This document shows positions 25,501-39,100 of a stretch of 64,000 nucleotides of DNA, in pieces (the stretch's first letter is position 1; each line of letters starts with the position of its first letter). The stretch lies in contig CM031870.1 in assembly GCA_018697195.1 (NCBI GenBank), forward strand, positions 12,425,534 to 12,489,533. The letters run 5' to 3'. The notes under the pieces are model-generated. The model was not told the DNA's origin and did not search any database. It was given only the letters and a program-made list of their open reading frames with translations. Both the position numbers and the translations under genes were made by a program. This stretch comes from Certhia americana. Lineage: Eukaryota; Chordata; Aves; Passeriformes; Certhiidae.

Positions 25501-27784
25501 ATAACCCCTTTATATTCAGAAAAGTACTGATAAGCAACTGCAACTCTGAGAGCCAATGTTCACAGTGTAGCTGCCTGAAGGTGTAAACATGAATTTAATG
25601 CTAAGCCTATGTTACATTTCTAGTCTTTAATCACCTAGGGCTGTGCAGAGAGCAGTTCCATCTTCTCAGCTCTGCTCTCACTGGAGGAAAAGCTGAGAGA
25701 TCAGAATCCTCCCTGCTCTGCCTGCATAGCAGGCTGGGGGAGGAGAGGGAATGAGGGACAAGATAAAACCCACAGAACTGGGTCCCCAGAGAACAGGACT
25801 AACATCAAAATACTGACCAGAGCAGTGACAGCAGCTCCCTCTTCCCCCAGGTTCATGCAACATGGAATACTGAGAGCCAAAAATTGATCAGAGCTGTTCT
25901 ATCCTTATTTTTAAGTCCCTAGAGCCCCTTCCATGCCTTTAGCCATGGAATTGAAAATCACTGTGAAAATTGAGAAATCTTTTGGGGTTTTTCTGATTCA
26001 CAGCTAATATTTTCAGGGTGAAAATTTGTTGTGTTTTAAACAGCCAACGTTTATATCTCTGAAATTGCTTGGCAATGCAATATACACATTTTACAAAAAA
26101 AACTTCTTAGAGCAGCAGTCCAAAGAAAGCCTTAAGAAGACTTCTATAAACACAGAGGTTTTCCTCCTTGCAAATTAGACTGACAAAATCTCAGGCAAGG
26201 CCCAGTCTAAGAGTTTCTAAGAGTCAAACTTTGGCTTCACTGTCATTCCATCATTCCCCTGAATCTTTTTAAACAGCAGCTATGCTTAAGCCTGGAAATA
26301 GTGAGAAGTGAATCTTCCTCCCAGAACATTTTGTGCTTTCTTGCCAAGTCATCCTGTGAATGTGCTTAACTACAACTTACAAGTCAATTGGTGCTGTGGT
26401 TCCATCTGACACCCATCAGTCATCCTGTCCTGCCCACAGAGCAGGCAAGCTGCCTGGGCTGCAAAATGCCTTGTCAGTCTTTCAGGCACTGCCTTAACCA
26501 AACAGAAATGGACTAACAGCAATGCCAAGTTGTCACTCTACATTTATCAACAAAAGGGAATAATTTTTAGGAAAATAATAATAAGCTCTCCTCACAGTAC
26601 TAATGCTAAATGACCTGAAAAAATTTCCTAAGGGACTGAAGCCATAGAACAAAGTTTCATTTCATCTTCATAGATCTGACAGCTCAATTTCCCAAGTTCC
26701 CAGGGACCTTCAGCAGTGCTAAACAGAGGCAGTAACAAATGTCAGTGTTTACTCTGAGATCTCTTTGTTAAAGCTCTCTGTACTCAGCTGTCTTTAATAA
26801 CCCTCTTTAGGCACAGGCAGAGCATGTTCTGCATAAAGCAATCAGGAGTGACTCAGCACAGTGTGTCTATTACAGCTAAACAAGATGGAATTGCAGTATT
26901 GAACTAACACAAATAATCATATTCCCCATCAAGACCCTGTCCTGGTAAGGAAATCAGCTTTGTTTTCAAGCACCATAACCCAAATGCTTTGCTTTTGCTT
27001 TGCCACCTGCAGTCCCAGGCACGGCCTCATGTTCTCATCACTCACATCTAGGGATGAGGTGCTGCAGCTCTGCAGCTGCTGCTGGCAGGGCAGAAGGTGG
27101 AGAAACCACCCCAGAGCAGGTATTCACAGCTCTGTGAGTGAACCAGGAACACCAGGAACTGCTGCCAGAGGTGATGGAATCACAGCAGCAGCAAGTGCTG
27201 ATGTGACAGGAGTGTGCTCATTTTAAACAACAGATCAGTCACACTGCCCAGCCCAGGGCAGGCTCCTGATCCAAGAGCTGCTCCAGGTAATTACAGAGGT
27301 GTCCTGCTGATTGCAGCCAGCCTTCAACAAAAGCCACTGCTTTGGTGCAAAGCTCACAATAACGTTTTCCTCATAATTAACATTGTCCAAGGTTTTCTAA
27401 TGCTGGCTCTACATTACAGATGCTAAGGAGGTTAACAGCAGTGCAATGGGCAATAGGAGTTTCCTGCACGTAGTTTACAATTAGAGATTTTCTTTCTCAA
27501 TTAAAAAGCAAACAAATCTTGAATTTATAGAGCAAGATTTATCTGAGCTGACTTGACTTTCATTATTTAATGAAAATAAGTAACTAGGAAAAGATCTGGA
27601 GGCTTTACTGCCATTTAAAACAAAGTTTTTGATAAATTGTTTTCCTTTGATAGTATATTTGACCAAGAACTTATCCTAAACACTACAACATTCACAAAAA
27701 GAAAGAAACAGGATGAAAGAAAATAAAATAGGAGTGAGAAGAATAAGACAGTTAATTAATTTCAAAAAGCAGAATATACAATTC
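22554..27784. other. Non-coding DNA, no gene seen
   Basis: No supported exon or RNA gene. It contains a GA microsatellite, listed separately, and a palindrome-rich AAGCTT cluster near 23727-23795 without known meaning. Open frames are short and unlike known proteins. Confidence 0.65.
24431..24453. repeat. GA dinucleotide microsatellite
   Basis: About eleven uninterrupted GA units. Likely polymorphic in length. Confidence 0.9.
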
Positions 27785-28090
27785 AAGTCATTCCTTAGGG
27801 CCATCCATCTAACCTGGTTTTAAAAGCCTTCCGTTATGAAAACTCCACTTTCCCCAAGTAATTTATTCCATTTCTTTTAGAAAGCTTTTCTTAACACCAA
27901 ATCTCAATATCTTTTGCTACAATTTAAGCCCATTACCATTTGCTCTTTTCCCTGTGGACCTGCATTATCATCATTACCTGAGTCTCTGCAGCAACTTTTC
28001 CTGCATCTAAAGACCACCAGTACACCTTCAGAGGTTTTCCCCTTCCTTAATCTCAGCAGCCCCTACTTTTTCAGTCTTAACTCACATACG
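27785..28090 (-). mobile_element. Old CR1-type LINE 3' fragment
   Basis: Read on the plus strand, several short pieces match the reverse strand of the conserved 3' part of amniote CR1 in the right order: CCATC...CTAACCTGGTTTTAAAAGCC, AATTTATTCCA, TGCTACAATTTAAGCCCATTA and, at the end, TTTTTCAGTCTTAACTCA. CR1 is the main LINE of birds and reptiles. The fragment is short, heavily diverged and lacks a recognisable 3' tail, so it is an ancient, 5'-truncated, inactive insertion. Its presence supports a sauropsid source. Confidence 0.75.
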
Positions 28091-29927
28091 ATAATACAAT
28101 GAATAAAAGTCCCTATTTTACATAAGTTTGGGCAGACAATGCATGACAAGAATTGAAGGGGCGGCTGAATGTGAAATATCTTGAATTTTTCAGCAATTTT
28201 GGAAAGTGTGTAGCACCTGAATCATTAATATGCATAGACAAATATGCACATGTATTTACAGACCTCTTTGCTTTTGAGATATTTTAACATTGGTGGATCA
28301 AACCCTAAAGGATTTTCATACCTATTTCTAACCACATGCACACCTAGGCAAGACAGTCCTCAGGACTAGAGAATTGTTCCTGAGTGCAATTGGTCATTTC
28401 AAAACTCCCAAAGATGAGCTTTATTGAGCTTTCAGGAGCTGATTATTTAATTCAAGCCTGGAAAGCACAACCACAGATGGCAGGTTTTGGCTCCAGCACC
28501 AAACTCCCAGTTGCAGCTCCCTTCAGATGCAGGGTTTTCAGCTGGCCCATAAAACCAGAGACAGATGCAAAATTTAGAATCTGGTCAGTCTTTCAGATTA
28601 TCAGCTCCCAGTGTAGTTTGTTACTCCCAGCCCTGCGCATGGAGATCCTGGATGTGTCCTGTATCCAGGTTCTCTGAGTCACAGGGATCCTCTGAGTGAA
28701 GGACACAGGAAAACACCTTTTGTATGTTCCAATGTCAAGTTCTGCATTCCCACTCCACTCTAGGAACTCTGTTCCACTCTTAGCAGATAAGCACTGCTGC
28801 TGATACAGAAGGAAACACACTCACACCGGCGTAGACAGAGTTTATTTGTAGAAATATCTCTCTAAACATAATTAACAACTAATGGCAGCAAAGAGCAAAC
28901 ACATTATTTGTCCTTTTTTTTTTTTTCACTTTGAACCCAGAAATAGCAACTCAGCAGGAGAAATACTTGAGTCAAATGAGCTAACGAGGAGACTATTCCT
29001 GCATAATGAGATCCAGAGAAGTCTGTTCTTGCCTTAGTTTGTGCTATTCATAGTATCTGCAGTTTTTACTCTGCTATTTGGACTCCTAATCTGTACCTAC
29101 CAACACAAGTATTCCTAAAGTTTTGTCTTTGGAAGAGCAGCAGATGTTAAACACTGGGCTGGCAGTTACAGCATAGAGTTCTTCATCTACTCCTTCTAAA
29201 GCCTGGCCACCTTTTCAAGGCTGAAGGGATAACCAAAGTCACTGGAAATTTAGGACATAGAAAAAGCAACCCTAGAACTAAAATGAAATATATTTCAAAT
29301 TATGTTTCCTAATGAATTGTCTTTTCCAGCGCAACAAGGCACACTTTTAGTGCTTCAATTTCTCCTACTCAAGTTCTTCTGAGCCAGCGGGTGCTGAAGT
29401 GAAGCTGTGCCAGGTAGTCTGAGCAGCAGCAAAGTCACCTGAAGGCTGGCTGAGCTCCCTCTGGTACAGCAGTGATGCCCAGGAGCCTGGGATACAGGAA
29501 CCTGTGCTCCACTGTGCTTGGATCCTTGCCTTGGATCATGTCAGCACAAAGGGAAACAGACAGCAGGTAGAATAATGAGCTTAGGAAAACAATAGAGAGA
29601 CTAAATCTGGTAAAACAAGCATCTGCTAGAGCATACCAGCTGCCCAGCCACACCAGGAGTGCTGCCAGTGTCACAGCAGAGTTCAAGTCTTACATGGTAC
29701 TCACTGATCATTTCTTTAAAAAATAAAATAAAAAAGTTCTCCTGTCTTACAAAAGGAAAAAAATTAAAATTAATACACAGCTTCAGGCAATATAGACATG
29801 ATATTTGAGATCCATTTAATGATTTATGCCGTAAGTGTTAAAGATCTGTAGCTGAAGGAAAGAGGAAAACCTCCTAAGCATGTGAAAATGTTCTTAAAAG
29901 GCAGAATTTCCATTCCTAGGCACTTAC
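28091..29927. other. Non-coding DNA, no gene seen
   Basis: A T run lies at 28914-28926. A hydrophobic 83-codon open frame at 29435-29686 (minus) lacks an ATG start and is treated as chance. Nothing else is supported. Confidence 0.6.
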
Positions 29928-30041
29928 CTGGACAGACGTGGTGTTATTAAATGGATCAGGGCCCCCAAGACCATCACAGTGATCCTTGTATTTAACATGG
30001 ATTATCTCTCACAGAAGTTCAGGCTGTGTGGAGCCGAACTC
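29928..30041 (-). other. Candidate 114-nt exon, possibly with a translation start
   Basis: On the minus strand CATTTTCAG precedes the segment and the donor GTAAGTG follows it. All three frames have a stop in the first part, so it cannot be a normal internal coding exon. An ATG at 29996-29998 opens a 23-codon frame that runs off the donor and is hydrophobic after MLNTR, like a signal peptide or membrane anchor. It could be a 5' exon or an exon of a non-coding RNA. The context around the ATG is weak (T at -3 and T at +4). A chance pairing of splice sites is a serious alternative. Confidence 0.22.
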
Positions 30042-30043
30042 CT

Positions 30044-33000
30044 GAAAATGCCATTGCAGATGAACTGGAAAGAGGTGCTGGGGGCTGATACCTCACTTCC
30101 AGCTCCAGCTGGGCAGGATAGGGCCACTGGGAATTGGGAAGGTCATTAAATTGGAAGCCACAGAGGCTGGCAGTTGTACATCTGCTGTGGGACACGAGAC
30201 AGGCAGGCTGGGGCTGGAGCCCTGCAGCTCAGCTCTGTGCCCTGCACAACAACCTGCACTGCACCCAGGGTCTGTGTGCCCATGGCCTCGGGGGCACAGT
30301 GACCAACAGCCTGTGACACACACAGGACCTGAGGGGCAGTGGCCACAGTCAAAAGAAGTACTACTAATAGTTAAATTCATCTGCTAGCACCCAAAACTAA
30401 CAAACAAAGAGAAATCACTAGAGACTTCTTAGAAAGTTTGGGTTAATACAGACCTCCCTACCTTCCTGGATGAAGAATCTCAGGATATTTCACTCCTTAG
30501 TTTAACAGGAGCTGCATCAACTGAACATGCTCATCCTTCCCCCCCTGCCTGAGCAGGGCTTTACTGATCCTTAACTGGGACACACAACTTCTGTGCCAAG
30601 AGAATGTAAGGAAACCAACACCTAAATCATGTTCTGACAAGAGCTCTACCTGCATTTCCCCCCTTTTTATTAAAGAAAGCTTCATTTTACCTGACTTTTT
30701 TCTATTCCACAACTGCAGGGTGCCATGCTGCTGCATGCCATGCATCATAAATAGATTATTCATTCCTACACATGTTCAGCTTCTTAAATGGCATCTGCAG
30801 CTTGCCAGGCTGACTGTAAATGGAGCTCCTTAGGAACAATTAGGTCTTCTAGAAATATTTAGGACATTTCAAAATCTTTGTTATTTAGCTTATGATAGTT
30901 CCATCAGGACCATAAAATCTATCAGGTAAATAGGTCTTTAGAATTATCATTATTCACCCACACATTAGTGGTTCCTAATGACTACAAAGATGCTGTTCCA
31001 CTCCACTGAGTAGGCTCTTGTGGCATATTGACATGCACAGGAAAATGCATGTAAATATCTGTGTATTTACCTATTTTGATTGTTGACTGCTTGCAGAGTT
31101 AAAAGACTATTTAATATGTTTCCTAAAATAATTAAAAAGGAATAATTAGGGCAAGTTCAAGAGTAACCATTTTTAAATGGGCACATTAAGTAAATTTGTT
31201 TCCACCATCCCAAAATCCCTTGCAAAATATGAGCAGTACTTTTATAAACAGGCAAAAGCTATACTTCCTTTTTCTTTCTCATAGCCTAGCAACAGGACAC
31301 AAAAATCCTTCTGAACTAAACTAATTAGGACATCAATTCTATTTTTACAGACATTTGGGCAGCCTGGTTTCAGCTGACCAGTGGGAGTGCACAGACAACC
31401 CAAACAGAAGCAATTGCTGCCTGTCCCCAGCACAAATAAATGAAGTCAGAAGAAATGACAAGTTCCTTGGATTAAAAGCAAACTACATCTTTACCTTGTT
31501 CCCAGAGTGATTGAATAAAACATACCCTTAAAAAAAAAGAGAGAAATTGAATTTTTCCATAGCAGTAACATTTTTCACTGGCACATGATCCACACACTCA
31601 CAGGAAGCCACTGAAGAGCCCTCAGGAAGACAAACACTGAGAGCTGATGAGGAATTTCACAGCTTCCCATCAAATATTTGGTTAAATTCCAGTGTAGCGT
31701 GCCTACAAGTATAGGGAGAGGAGCAGGAAAAGGTTGATAACACCAAAAAATAGTCATCTAATGCGCAGCAATTAGTGTTTTAGGCAAATCCTGTTTTCCA
31801 GCATTTTCCCAAGTCTTAACTAGCTCTGCCCAAAGTCACAATGCAGAGGTTCAGCCTGCATTTGGAACAGATGGCATTGCCAATTATTTGCCTGCAATGA
31901 CAATGACTACACAGGCATGACACAAAGTCAAAGCAAAGCACAATTCTAGTTCTGCCATTAACCATAAATCACTCTGCAGTCTGACCTGTTGAAATACCAC
32001 CATTCTATTTTATAAGGTGCTTAAAAGCAAAAGAAATTGATTAGAAAAAATATGTACATGTGGAGAATATTTCAGATATGTACATTTATAGTTGTAATTA
32101 TTATATAATATATATTATTATATTATATAGATCATTATATAAATATATAATATATTATTTTATAATATATAGTTGATATCTACATTAATATTTTTAATAA
32201 TTGTATATTTTTATATAGTAATAGAGACTACAATTACATAAATGCAGAATATTATTTTGTACAATAGAGACCAAAATTCAAGATCCAGGATCTGTTTAAA
32301 TGGAACACTGAAACACCTTTAGGAAGCTTCCCTGCACTTTTTCCCCAGAAGGAACTCTCAATCCAAGTGTCCTTTCCAACCAGATCTAATTGTAACTCGT
32401 TATACTGCATCTGCATGGAAAACATCTTGAAATTTCTAAAAGATCATGCGGGCAAAACTTTATGGTATGGCCCAATCATCACAAAACCCTCACCCTGTAA
32501 CTGCAAACAGATCCATGAGGTTTGGTAAACTGAGGATTTGGCACTCAGGTGATTAATAAAGACATCAGGAGGACACATGAAACTTTTAGCACTCAGGCTC
32601 CTGCTTATTGATGGGTGAAGCTAGAGAGGCCCTGCAGCAGAATTATCCTTATATGATCTCAATCTGTTTTCCATTGATTTTTCTTACACAGCAGTAAGTT
32701 TTGATTAACTTTAGAAGCAGCTATGACTACTTCAAAATGCTCGGAATTGATCAGACATAAGGATTTCCTGTTAAGTAGAAATTAAAAAAAAAAAAAAAAT
32801 TCCTTCCAATATCACAATTAAGAAATGTCTTTCTCTTTGCAAAAGTAAAAATGAAAAGGCTGCTATGTTCCTATGGCCGTTTAGTTGACTTGGAAGATCA
32901 TTAGGACATCTCCCAAAAAGGTGGATTAATCACAAGAGGAAGATTTTCCAGGTTAACAGAGCACAGCACTCAGAATCCTTTGGTGAATGCACAGCTCAGC

Positions 33001-36000
33001 TTGTTATAGGTACCAGAAGATACCACACTTACAGGAACTGAAAATATAAAATTCTTGCAATAACCCAATACACCAAAATAAAGCCACACTTATAAGTAAA
33101 GCTTTTGAAATAAAAGCTGTCAGAGTAGCAGTTGAATATTTTAGTGCTGAGTTATTGCTATTGACAACTATCTGCAAAAAGCTCTTTTGTCAGGTCTGAT
33201 ATACATCTGGGTATGGCTTCTAGAATTGCCTCCTACTTTAACTTACCTTCTTCATGAGTTTTCCACAACTGGAAACACAGTGGACTCTCTCCTAAAAGTT
33301 CCCACCTTGTAAACGGCGCAAAGAACAAGGAGCAGATTTGTTTTCCTCAAGGTTTTGCTGACACTCTCTGAAACCTGCAGTTCTGGGATAACAGTTCTCT
33401 TCTACTTTTCAGATAGAGATCTAAACTGACAGTGCAACATCCCAAGATCAGGAGATCAGTGTAGCTGCTCAAGACATTAACAGTTCTTAAGGATTGTATA
33501 GCTGAGTTCATCACATAAGGTCTTCTGAAGGCAAATTCTATATTCCTGTGCTCTGTGGGAATGTAATAAATAGACTGGATGTCACTTCCATGCAGTTCAA
33601 CTTCCAGAACACCTTCACTTTCCACAGTGGCTCTCTAAAATGACATTTTCATCCTCCAACTTGATGGGAAGCAGAAGTCTGGGATTTTTTTTTCCCTGAC
33701 ATACTTGTTCAATACTCTGCTACTACACCCCAGCATTCACAGTAACTCACAGTTTCCCCTATCTCCTCAGCATTTCATATTTTAAAGCATTACAATCTCT
33801 CTTCCCATAATGTTATCTAAAAATAACAACATCAGGCTGGCAGAAAAACCCACTGCAGAAATTTCACACCATTTCAAAGCAGTCAACAGGGAATCTCCCA
33901 CAGGGATGCACTCTGGGTAGTGAATGATGTGTATCTGGAGAGAAATATTATGGAATCGATGCTAGAGATCAATCACTTTAAAGAAATACAGTCATTTGGG
34001 ACAGTCGCTTTTCCAGGGCAGAAAGCAACTCTGCTGGAAAACCACTTTGTGCACAATGTACATTCATACGCAGAAGTTCATTTATAATATATCTCAGGAG
34101 ATGCTGCAGCTTGCACACAGTTATTTAAATAGTTTGGGGACTTTGCAAGAGAGATTTACTCTCACTCTCCACACATTTTATTATGGAAGGTTTATCATCA
34201 ATATTAAAGTTTAATTCCCCCAAAGCAGTGCATTAATACATTCATAAGCTTTAATACCTAGAGCTTTGTGCCCACCTTCATCATATATTGAACACAACTG
34301 TCAAACAGCAGTTGCATATTTTCCTGTCCTTCTTTTTCATTTTAAAGGGATTTCAGAAATATTTCAAAAGCGCAGGGTCATTTTGACACTACGTTTTGCC
34401 TAATTTTAAATGTCTGCCATGCAGAAAATTGAGTTTATAGTTTTCAGAGTAAAAACAAAGACTGCAGAACCCCAGCTCTCACAGCTCATTCTTTTCAAGC
34501 AATTTTTCTAATCACATATGGACCTTTTGCTACATTTATTATTTATTGCTTGCCCCTAAATCCTGCTCTCAAGTTCATCCATAATCATTTGGGCTTTATG
34601 CCCTTTCAATATTTAAAAGTCATCTTTTGCTTTGTGTAATGAACTTAATATTGGGAGCCATTTCCCATTAAAGATGATTCCAATTCCTGCAACTACCTCC
34701 AACAGGCCAGTGCCTGTCCTGAGGCTGTCCTGTGCTTTTCCTGCATTCTGAGGTATTGCAAGACAAAGTCCTGTCTCTTCATAAACAGCTAATTAGCATG
34801 ATGGCACAATAAACCATTTTTCCTTACGTGCTCTGAGCAGAGAGGAAGCGGCAACTGAGAAGAGCCAAGACACGAAAGGAGCAAGGAAGGACATTTAAAA
34901 TAAAGGAGGAAACTAATTTAATTGCAGTGAAAGAAAGCAAAGAGCAGAGTTATTACTGGAGGAAAAATAAAAGTATTCCCAGAGGCATTATTTGTCAGAA
35001 TTGCTGCTGCTCCTTTCTGACACCATGGCACACAAAGGGGAAAAAGGGGGAACTCAAAGATCATTAGGAGAGCTTTAAAATTGGCTTTTGGTATCTGAGA
35101 CAGTACACACCAAGAACCAACACAGCCACAAACCCCCCAACTGCCTATAAGTGAAACCTTAATTCAATATGTAATTTAATTTGGCTTCTGCTGCCTGTAA
35201 TTGCTTCCATCCTCAAGAACAGCTGGCAGACACCGAGACAAAACGCACACTCAGGACAGCAGGAGGGTGGGGTTTAATTAAATTTTTAAATCGTTGTATT
35301 TTATTTAGCTTTTGCTGCCATCTACAGTAATCATCACAAATCTGCAGAAGGACCAGGTACAGCACCAAAGCAACAAAATAAACCTTCAGCACAGTAACAA
35401 GCTGGGCTAGACACACACCAGGGGACTTCCACTGTCACTGCAAGATCTAATAAACCTTCTTTGCAGATAAACTTTCTGCCTCAGCTGGGGCTCAAAAATT
35501 CATTTACAGCTATTTGTCAGGTCTGTAAATGAATTAACTCATCCACATAGCTCCCAGACACAAACACAGAGTTTCTGAGTCCATGTGCATCAACGAGGCA
35601 GCAGTGCTGGCTACAAACTGATCAAAGTTGTAATTTCTCTGTATGAGATTGGAACACTGACTGGCTCAATTCAGTGTCTAATTTTTCCATATGGCCACAC
35701 CACAAAAATGTGGACACCATAAGGCATCAGTTTGCTAATTTACTCCCAAAGAGCTTTGCATAATCAAAATATTTTTCACTTGTTATCTTAATTAATGGAA
35801 TTTTTCACACTCCAGAGTAGTGCTGCACTTCTTCAGAAATCCATCCATCTAATAAAGCCTGTCTGTGGCACAAAGCAAGACTCACAGGGACACAGGAAAT
35901 GTTAGCAGGAGGAGACAAAACACTCTAAACAAGAATGTAACATCTGCTTTGATGGTAATTTTAACTTACAATTAAAGTAACAGCAAATTTCAGTAAATTA

Positions 36001-36055
36001 ATTTTAGCTTACAATTAAGTCATTTGAAGGCATTACACCTCAGACCCTGACTTAC
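30044..36055. other. Non-coding AT-rich DNA, no gene seen
   Basis: Contains an AT-rich low-complexity block (32092-32222) and a poly-A run (32785-32800), but no exon I would support. A 45-nt exon-like piece at 33247-33291 (minus) and a 92-codon open frame at 33347-33625 are weighed among the rejected items. Confidence 0.6.
32092..32222. repeat. AT-rich low-complexity block
   Basis: Imperfect repeats of TATATAAT and TATATTAT, almost free of G and C for about 130 bp. It can form many small hairpins. No unit is regular enough to call a minisatellite. Confidence 0.85.
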
Positions 36056-36152
36056 CTTTGCAGTAACTAATGTCTGATTTCCAGTTCCAGGGTCTTATCA
36101 GTGGTCCCACTGTGATTATCCTCTCAGCTTTGTCAGTGCTAAGTTGCAGCAT
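36056..36152 (-). other. Candidate 97-nt exon-like segment
   Basis: On the minus strand GTGCTGGTTCAG is followed by 97 nt and then by the donor GTAAGTC. One frame is open across the whole segment, 32 codons and one base, starting with ATG at the acceptor junction. I do not recognise the peptide, which contains PLIRPWNWKSD. An open frame of this length is common by chance, so the case rests on the splice sites. It is on the same strand as the candidates at 12430 and 29928. Confidence 0.22.
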
Positions 36153-36154
36153 CT

Positions 36155-39100
36155 GAACCAGCACAAACCCTAAAATTCAATCTCTAAACAGGTTGAATCT
36201 AATTTTTTTTTCCCCTCCTATGATTTATAATTTTTGTTTGGGGGAATTTCTGCTCCTCCAACAGTCTGCAGATTCCTACTGCCTCCTGCATAACAGAATT
36301 TTGTGTAATTCTGAGCAGCAACCTTTCCTGGCTCTCTGAGGAGTAACAAACACAGTTGCATTCTCAGCTGTACAGTCCATTCAGAGATGGGTTCTAATGC
36401 CACTTTACACCATTCTTACTCCACTGAGTAAGACCAGGCTTAAACTCAGAATTATCACAGCAGTGGAGAGCACGATTATCACCTTTTGAGTTGTCTACTG
36501 AGTGTCTTTGAAATCCAGATGAACCTTTTAAAAAGTTACCCAAGGCAAGACATGGGAAACCAATTTTCTTCACTTTTTCAACTTTTTTGGCAAATATTCA
36601 ATCTTATCTAGTATGAGTACAGAAACTATTTCTGAGTATTCAACAAAGCTTAACCTATTTTATTCATTATTTTCATAACTCTGTATTAGATAGTTAATTA
36701 TTTGGGGTTTTTAGAAGGATAAGCATTAGCAAATTTGTTGATTTAAATTTCTGCCATAACACAGTGCACTGAAAGAGATGCACTTATCAGCTGCTGGATG
36801 ATGAAACACAGTTTAAGCCATAACAAAATTTTCTGAAGACCAGCAAAACCTGGTGTCAAATCAAACATCTCAAGTGTACATTTTAGTACACATGGGGACC
36901 ATTAACTACATGTGATTTTGAGCAAAAGTGGAATCTAGATGGGTTTTGTGGTATTTTTTCTCTAATTCTGATTGCCAGACACCACAGCAACATTAGGTAT
37001 GGTTTCTCCTACTTCCTGATCCATGGAAGAAGAGCTGTTCGCACCAGTGCTAAATCCATACCCATCTCAGAGTTCCATTTTTACATTTCCTTCTTCCAGC
37101 ATCACTGAATTGGCTTCAACAACCTGTTAACAAAGGCCCTTGCATGCCAGCAATCAAAGATGTTACAAATATTAAAATATGTCCATGACATATTTTCTTT
37201 CTTTTATACGGCAATGTATAAAGCCAATAAAGAGAAAATAAACCTAAAAAGAGAGTTTCAGAAAGCACGTATTCTGGAGATCAAAGAAGTGAATTTTGGA
37301 CTACACAAAATGCCATAAAATTAATTCCTTCAGGATTAGGATTATCCCCAACACTTCTCTTTTGCATAAAACATGCACTAGGAATTTTTTGCACAACTGC
37401 TGGAAGTCAAATAATCTCAGAGCTGATGCTGAAATGATTTTCTCTACTTGTTATGCATGTGGCATCCAGGAGGGCACAGGCTGCCCTCAAGCCAAGGAAC
37501 TGTGCTGCCAACAGCTTGCTACAGCTCAGACATGAAACCTTCTAACCCAGCAGACAAGATTTCCTCAAATAAGCTTCTTACAGACAAGTTACGAAGGTTT
37601 TTTGTTTTTTTAATTCAGTGAAGTTTTATTAATAGAGCTGAAATCTGTAGGCAAAAAAACCCATGCAATAAATACACCAAAGTTGTTTTGGGTCTGATCT
37701 GTTTGCACAGTTTTGCCTCTGCATATTTTTGGGCCAGTTCATCTATTTATTTAAGAGTCTCATCATTAAAATATAACATGAACTAGGGAAAAAAAGCTTC
37801 AAACCTAAAAAAAAAAGTTTACTTTGTACAACACTTATTCTATGTTGGTTTGTGAACACAGTGGTAAATAATTTTTACCAAATTAGATGTGAAAACTGAC
37901 ATGAATCCTTTTAGAAAATCACCGAGTACATCTGCACTCAAAAGGACAAGCAAAACTTCTGTCCAAACTGTTTCTAAACACTCTCATCATTCGACATGGC
38001 AAACTATTTCCCAATTTTAAAAATTATCCTTAATTTTCAAGTGAGAAATTAGTATGAATGAAAGGGGCAATTGCTTACAGTTTCAATAATTTTTTTAAAA
38101 TGCAGCTTTATTTCACATCTGCATTAGTAAGGTGAGGAGGGGCAGATTTTTAGTTACACAAGTGTCCTCTGTAGCTGGTCATGGTCATGATTAACACCAT
38201 CAATTGAAGCAGGAATAGCTGCTGCTTGCAAAATAAAATTGAGAGCTTCAAAAGTTCAAAGCCTTGTCTTTATTCCACCTTTGTTTTTTTGATAAAGGAG
38301 CAATTCCTGCTGAAACCAAATATCAGTGCTCAGAGGAATTCATATTCTGTGCACATGCTATAAGCCACTGAGCATTGCTCCAGTTACATCCTCCAGTCAT
38401 AAATGTGCTGAACATTTCATATCTAAAATAATATGAGAATAAGAGGCATCCTTAGCAGCCACTGCTTGATCCTGGAATACATGGGGGTGGAAGTGAAGAG
38501 TGGGGTGTTTCATCTGGGTTGACAAATGCTCCCAAAGAGCTGCAGCTCTGTGCTAGGTGCAGCACTTGGAGAAAGTCAGGAGAATACAGAAATCCTTCAG
38601 CCAATTGCTTACAAAAGCATTCCCACTATTCCCTGGGAAGTTAGATATGATGTGTATCAGAGTGCCAGTTTTCACAGCCAGCACTGTGAATGGTTTGGGG
38701 AATTTTTACCCATCACCCGCATCATTAAAACTCAAACACAAATAAACAGCAAGGAGCTGTAACCAAATCTGTACATCTGGGGAAAACCACGTATTTCTGA
38801 CAAAGGACACAGAATTATCCACACAGCAGACCCAAAGGAATCATTATCAATTTCCAAAGATAATGCTTGTGATTGAACATTGGTTAAAAGGGTGTACAAG
38901 ATATGAAAAACACTCAAAGATCCTTGTAAAATATGCTCTTCCTCATGCCACCAGGTTTAAACCTCCCTCCCTTCTCCAGAGTGCATTCAGGTCAAAGAGC
39001 TGAGAATTCACATCTCCCATGGGATTTAGCCTGTGCCTAGATCAGATTAGTGACCAAACCAGCACTCCCAAAGAACTACTCAACCTCAGAAGCTCCCACT

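Noticed and set aside
29435..29686. Hydrophobic 83-codon minus-strand frame resembling a membrane protein
   Set aside because: It starts at TTG rather than ATG, has no clear upstream acceptor, and similar-sized frames occur throughout the window by chance.
33247..33291. 45-nt minus-strand segment between TTTTAG and GTAAGTT
   Set aside because: The acceptor has a poor pyrimidine tract and the segment is very short; two frames are open, so openness says nothing. Kept only as a possible link in a non-coding transcript.
33347..33625. 92-codon minus-strand frame with protein-like composition, preceded by a TTTTAG acceptor-like site
   Set aside because: There is no ATG at its 5' end, no convincing donor and no recognised homology; the length is within chance for this base composition.
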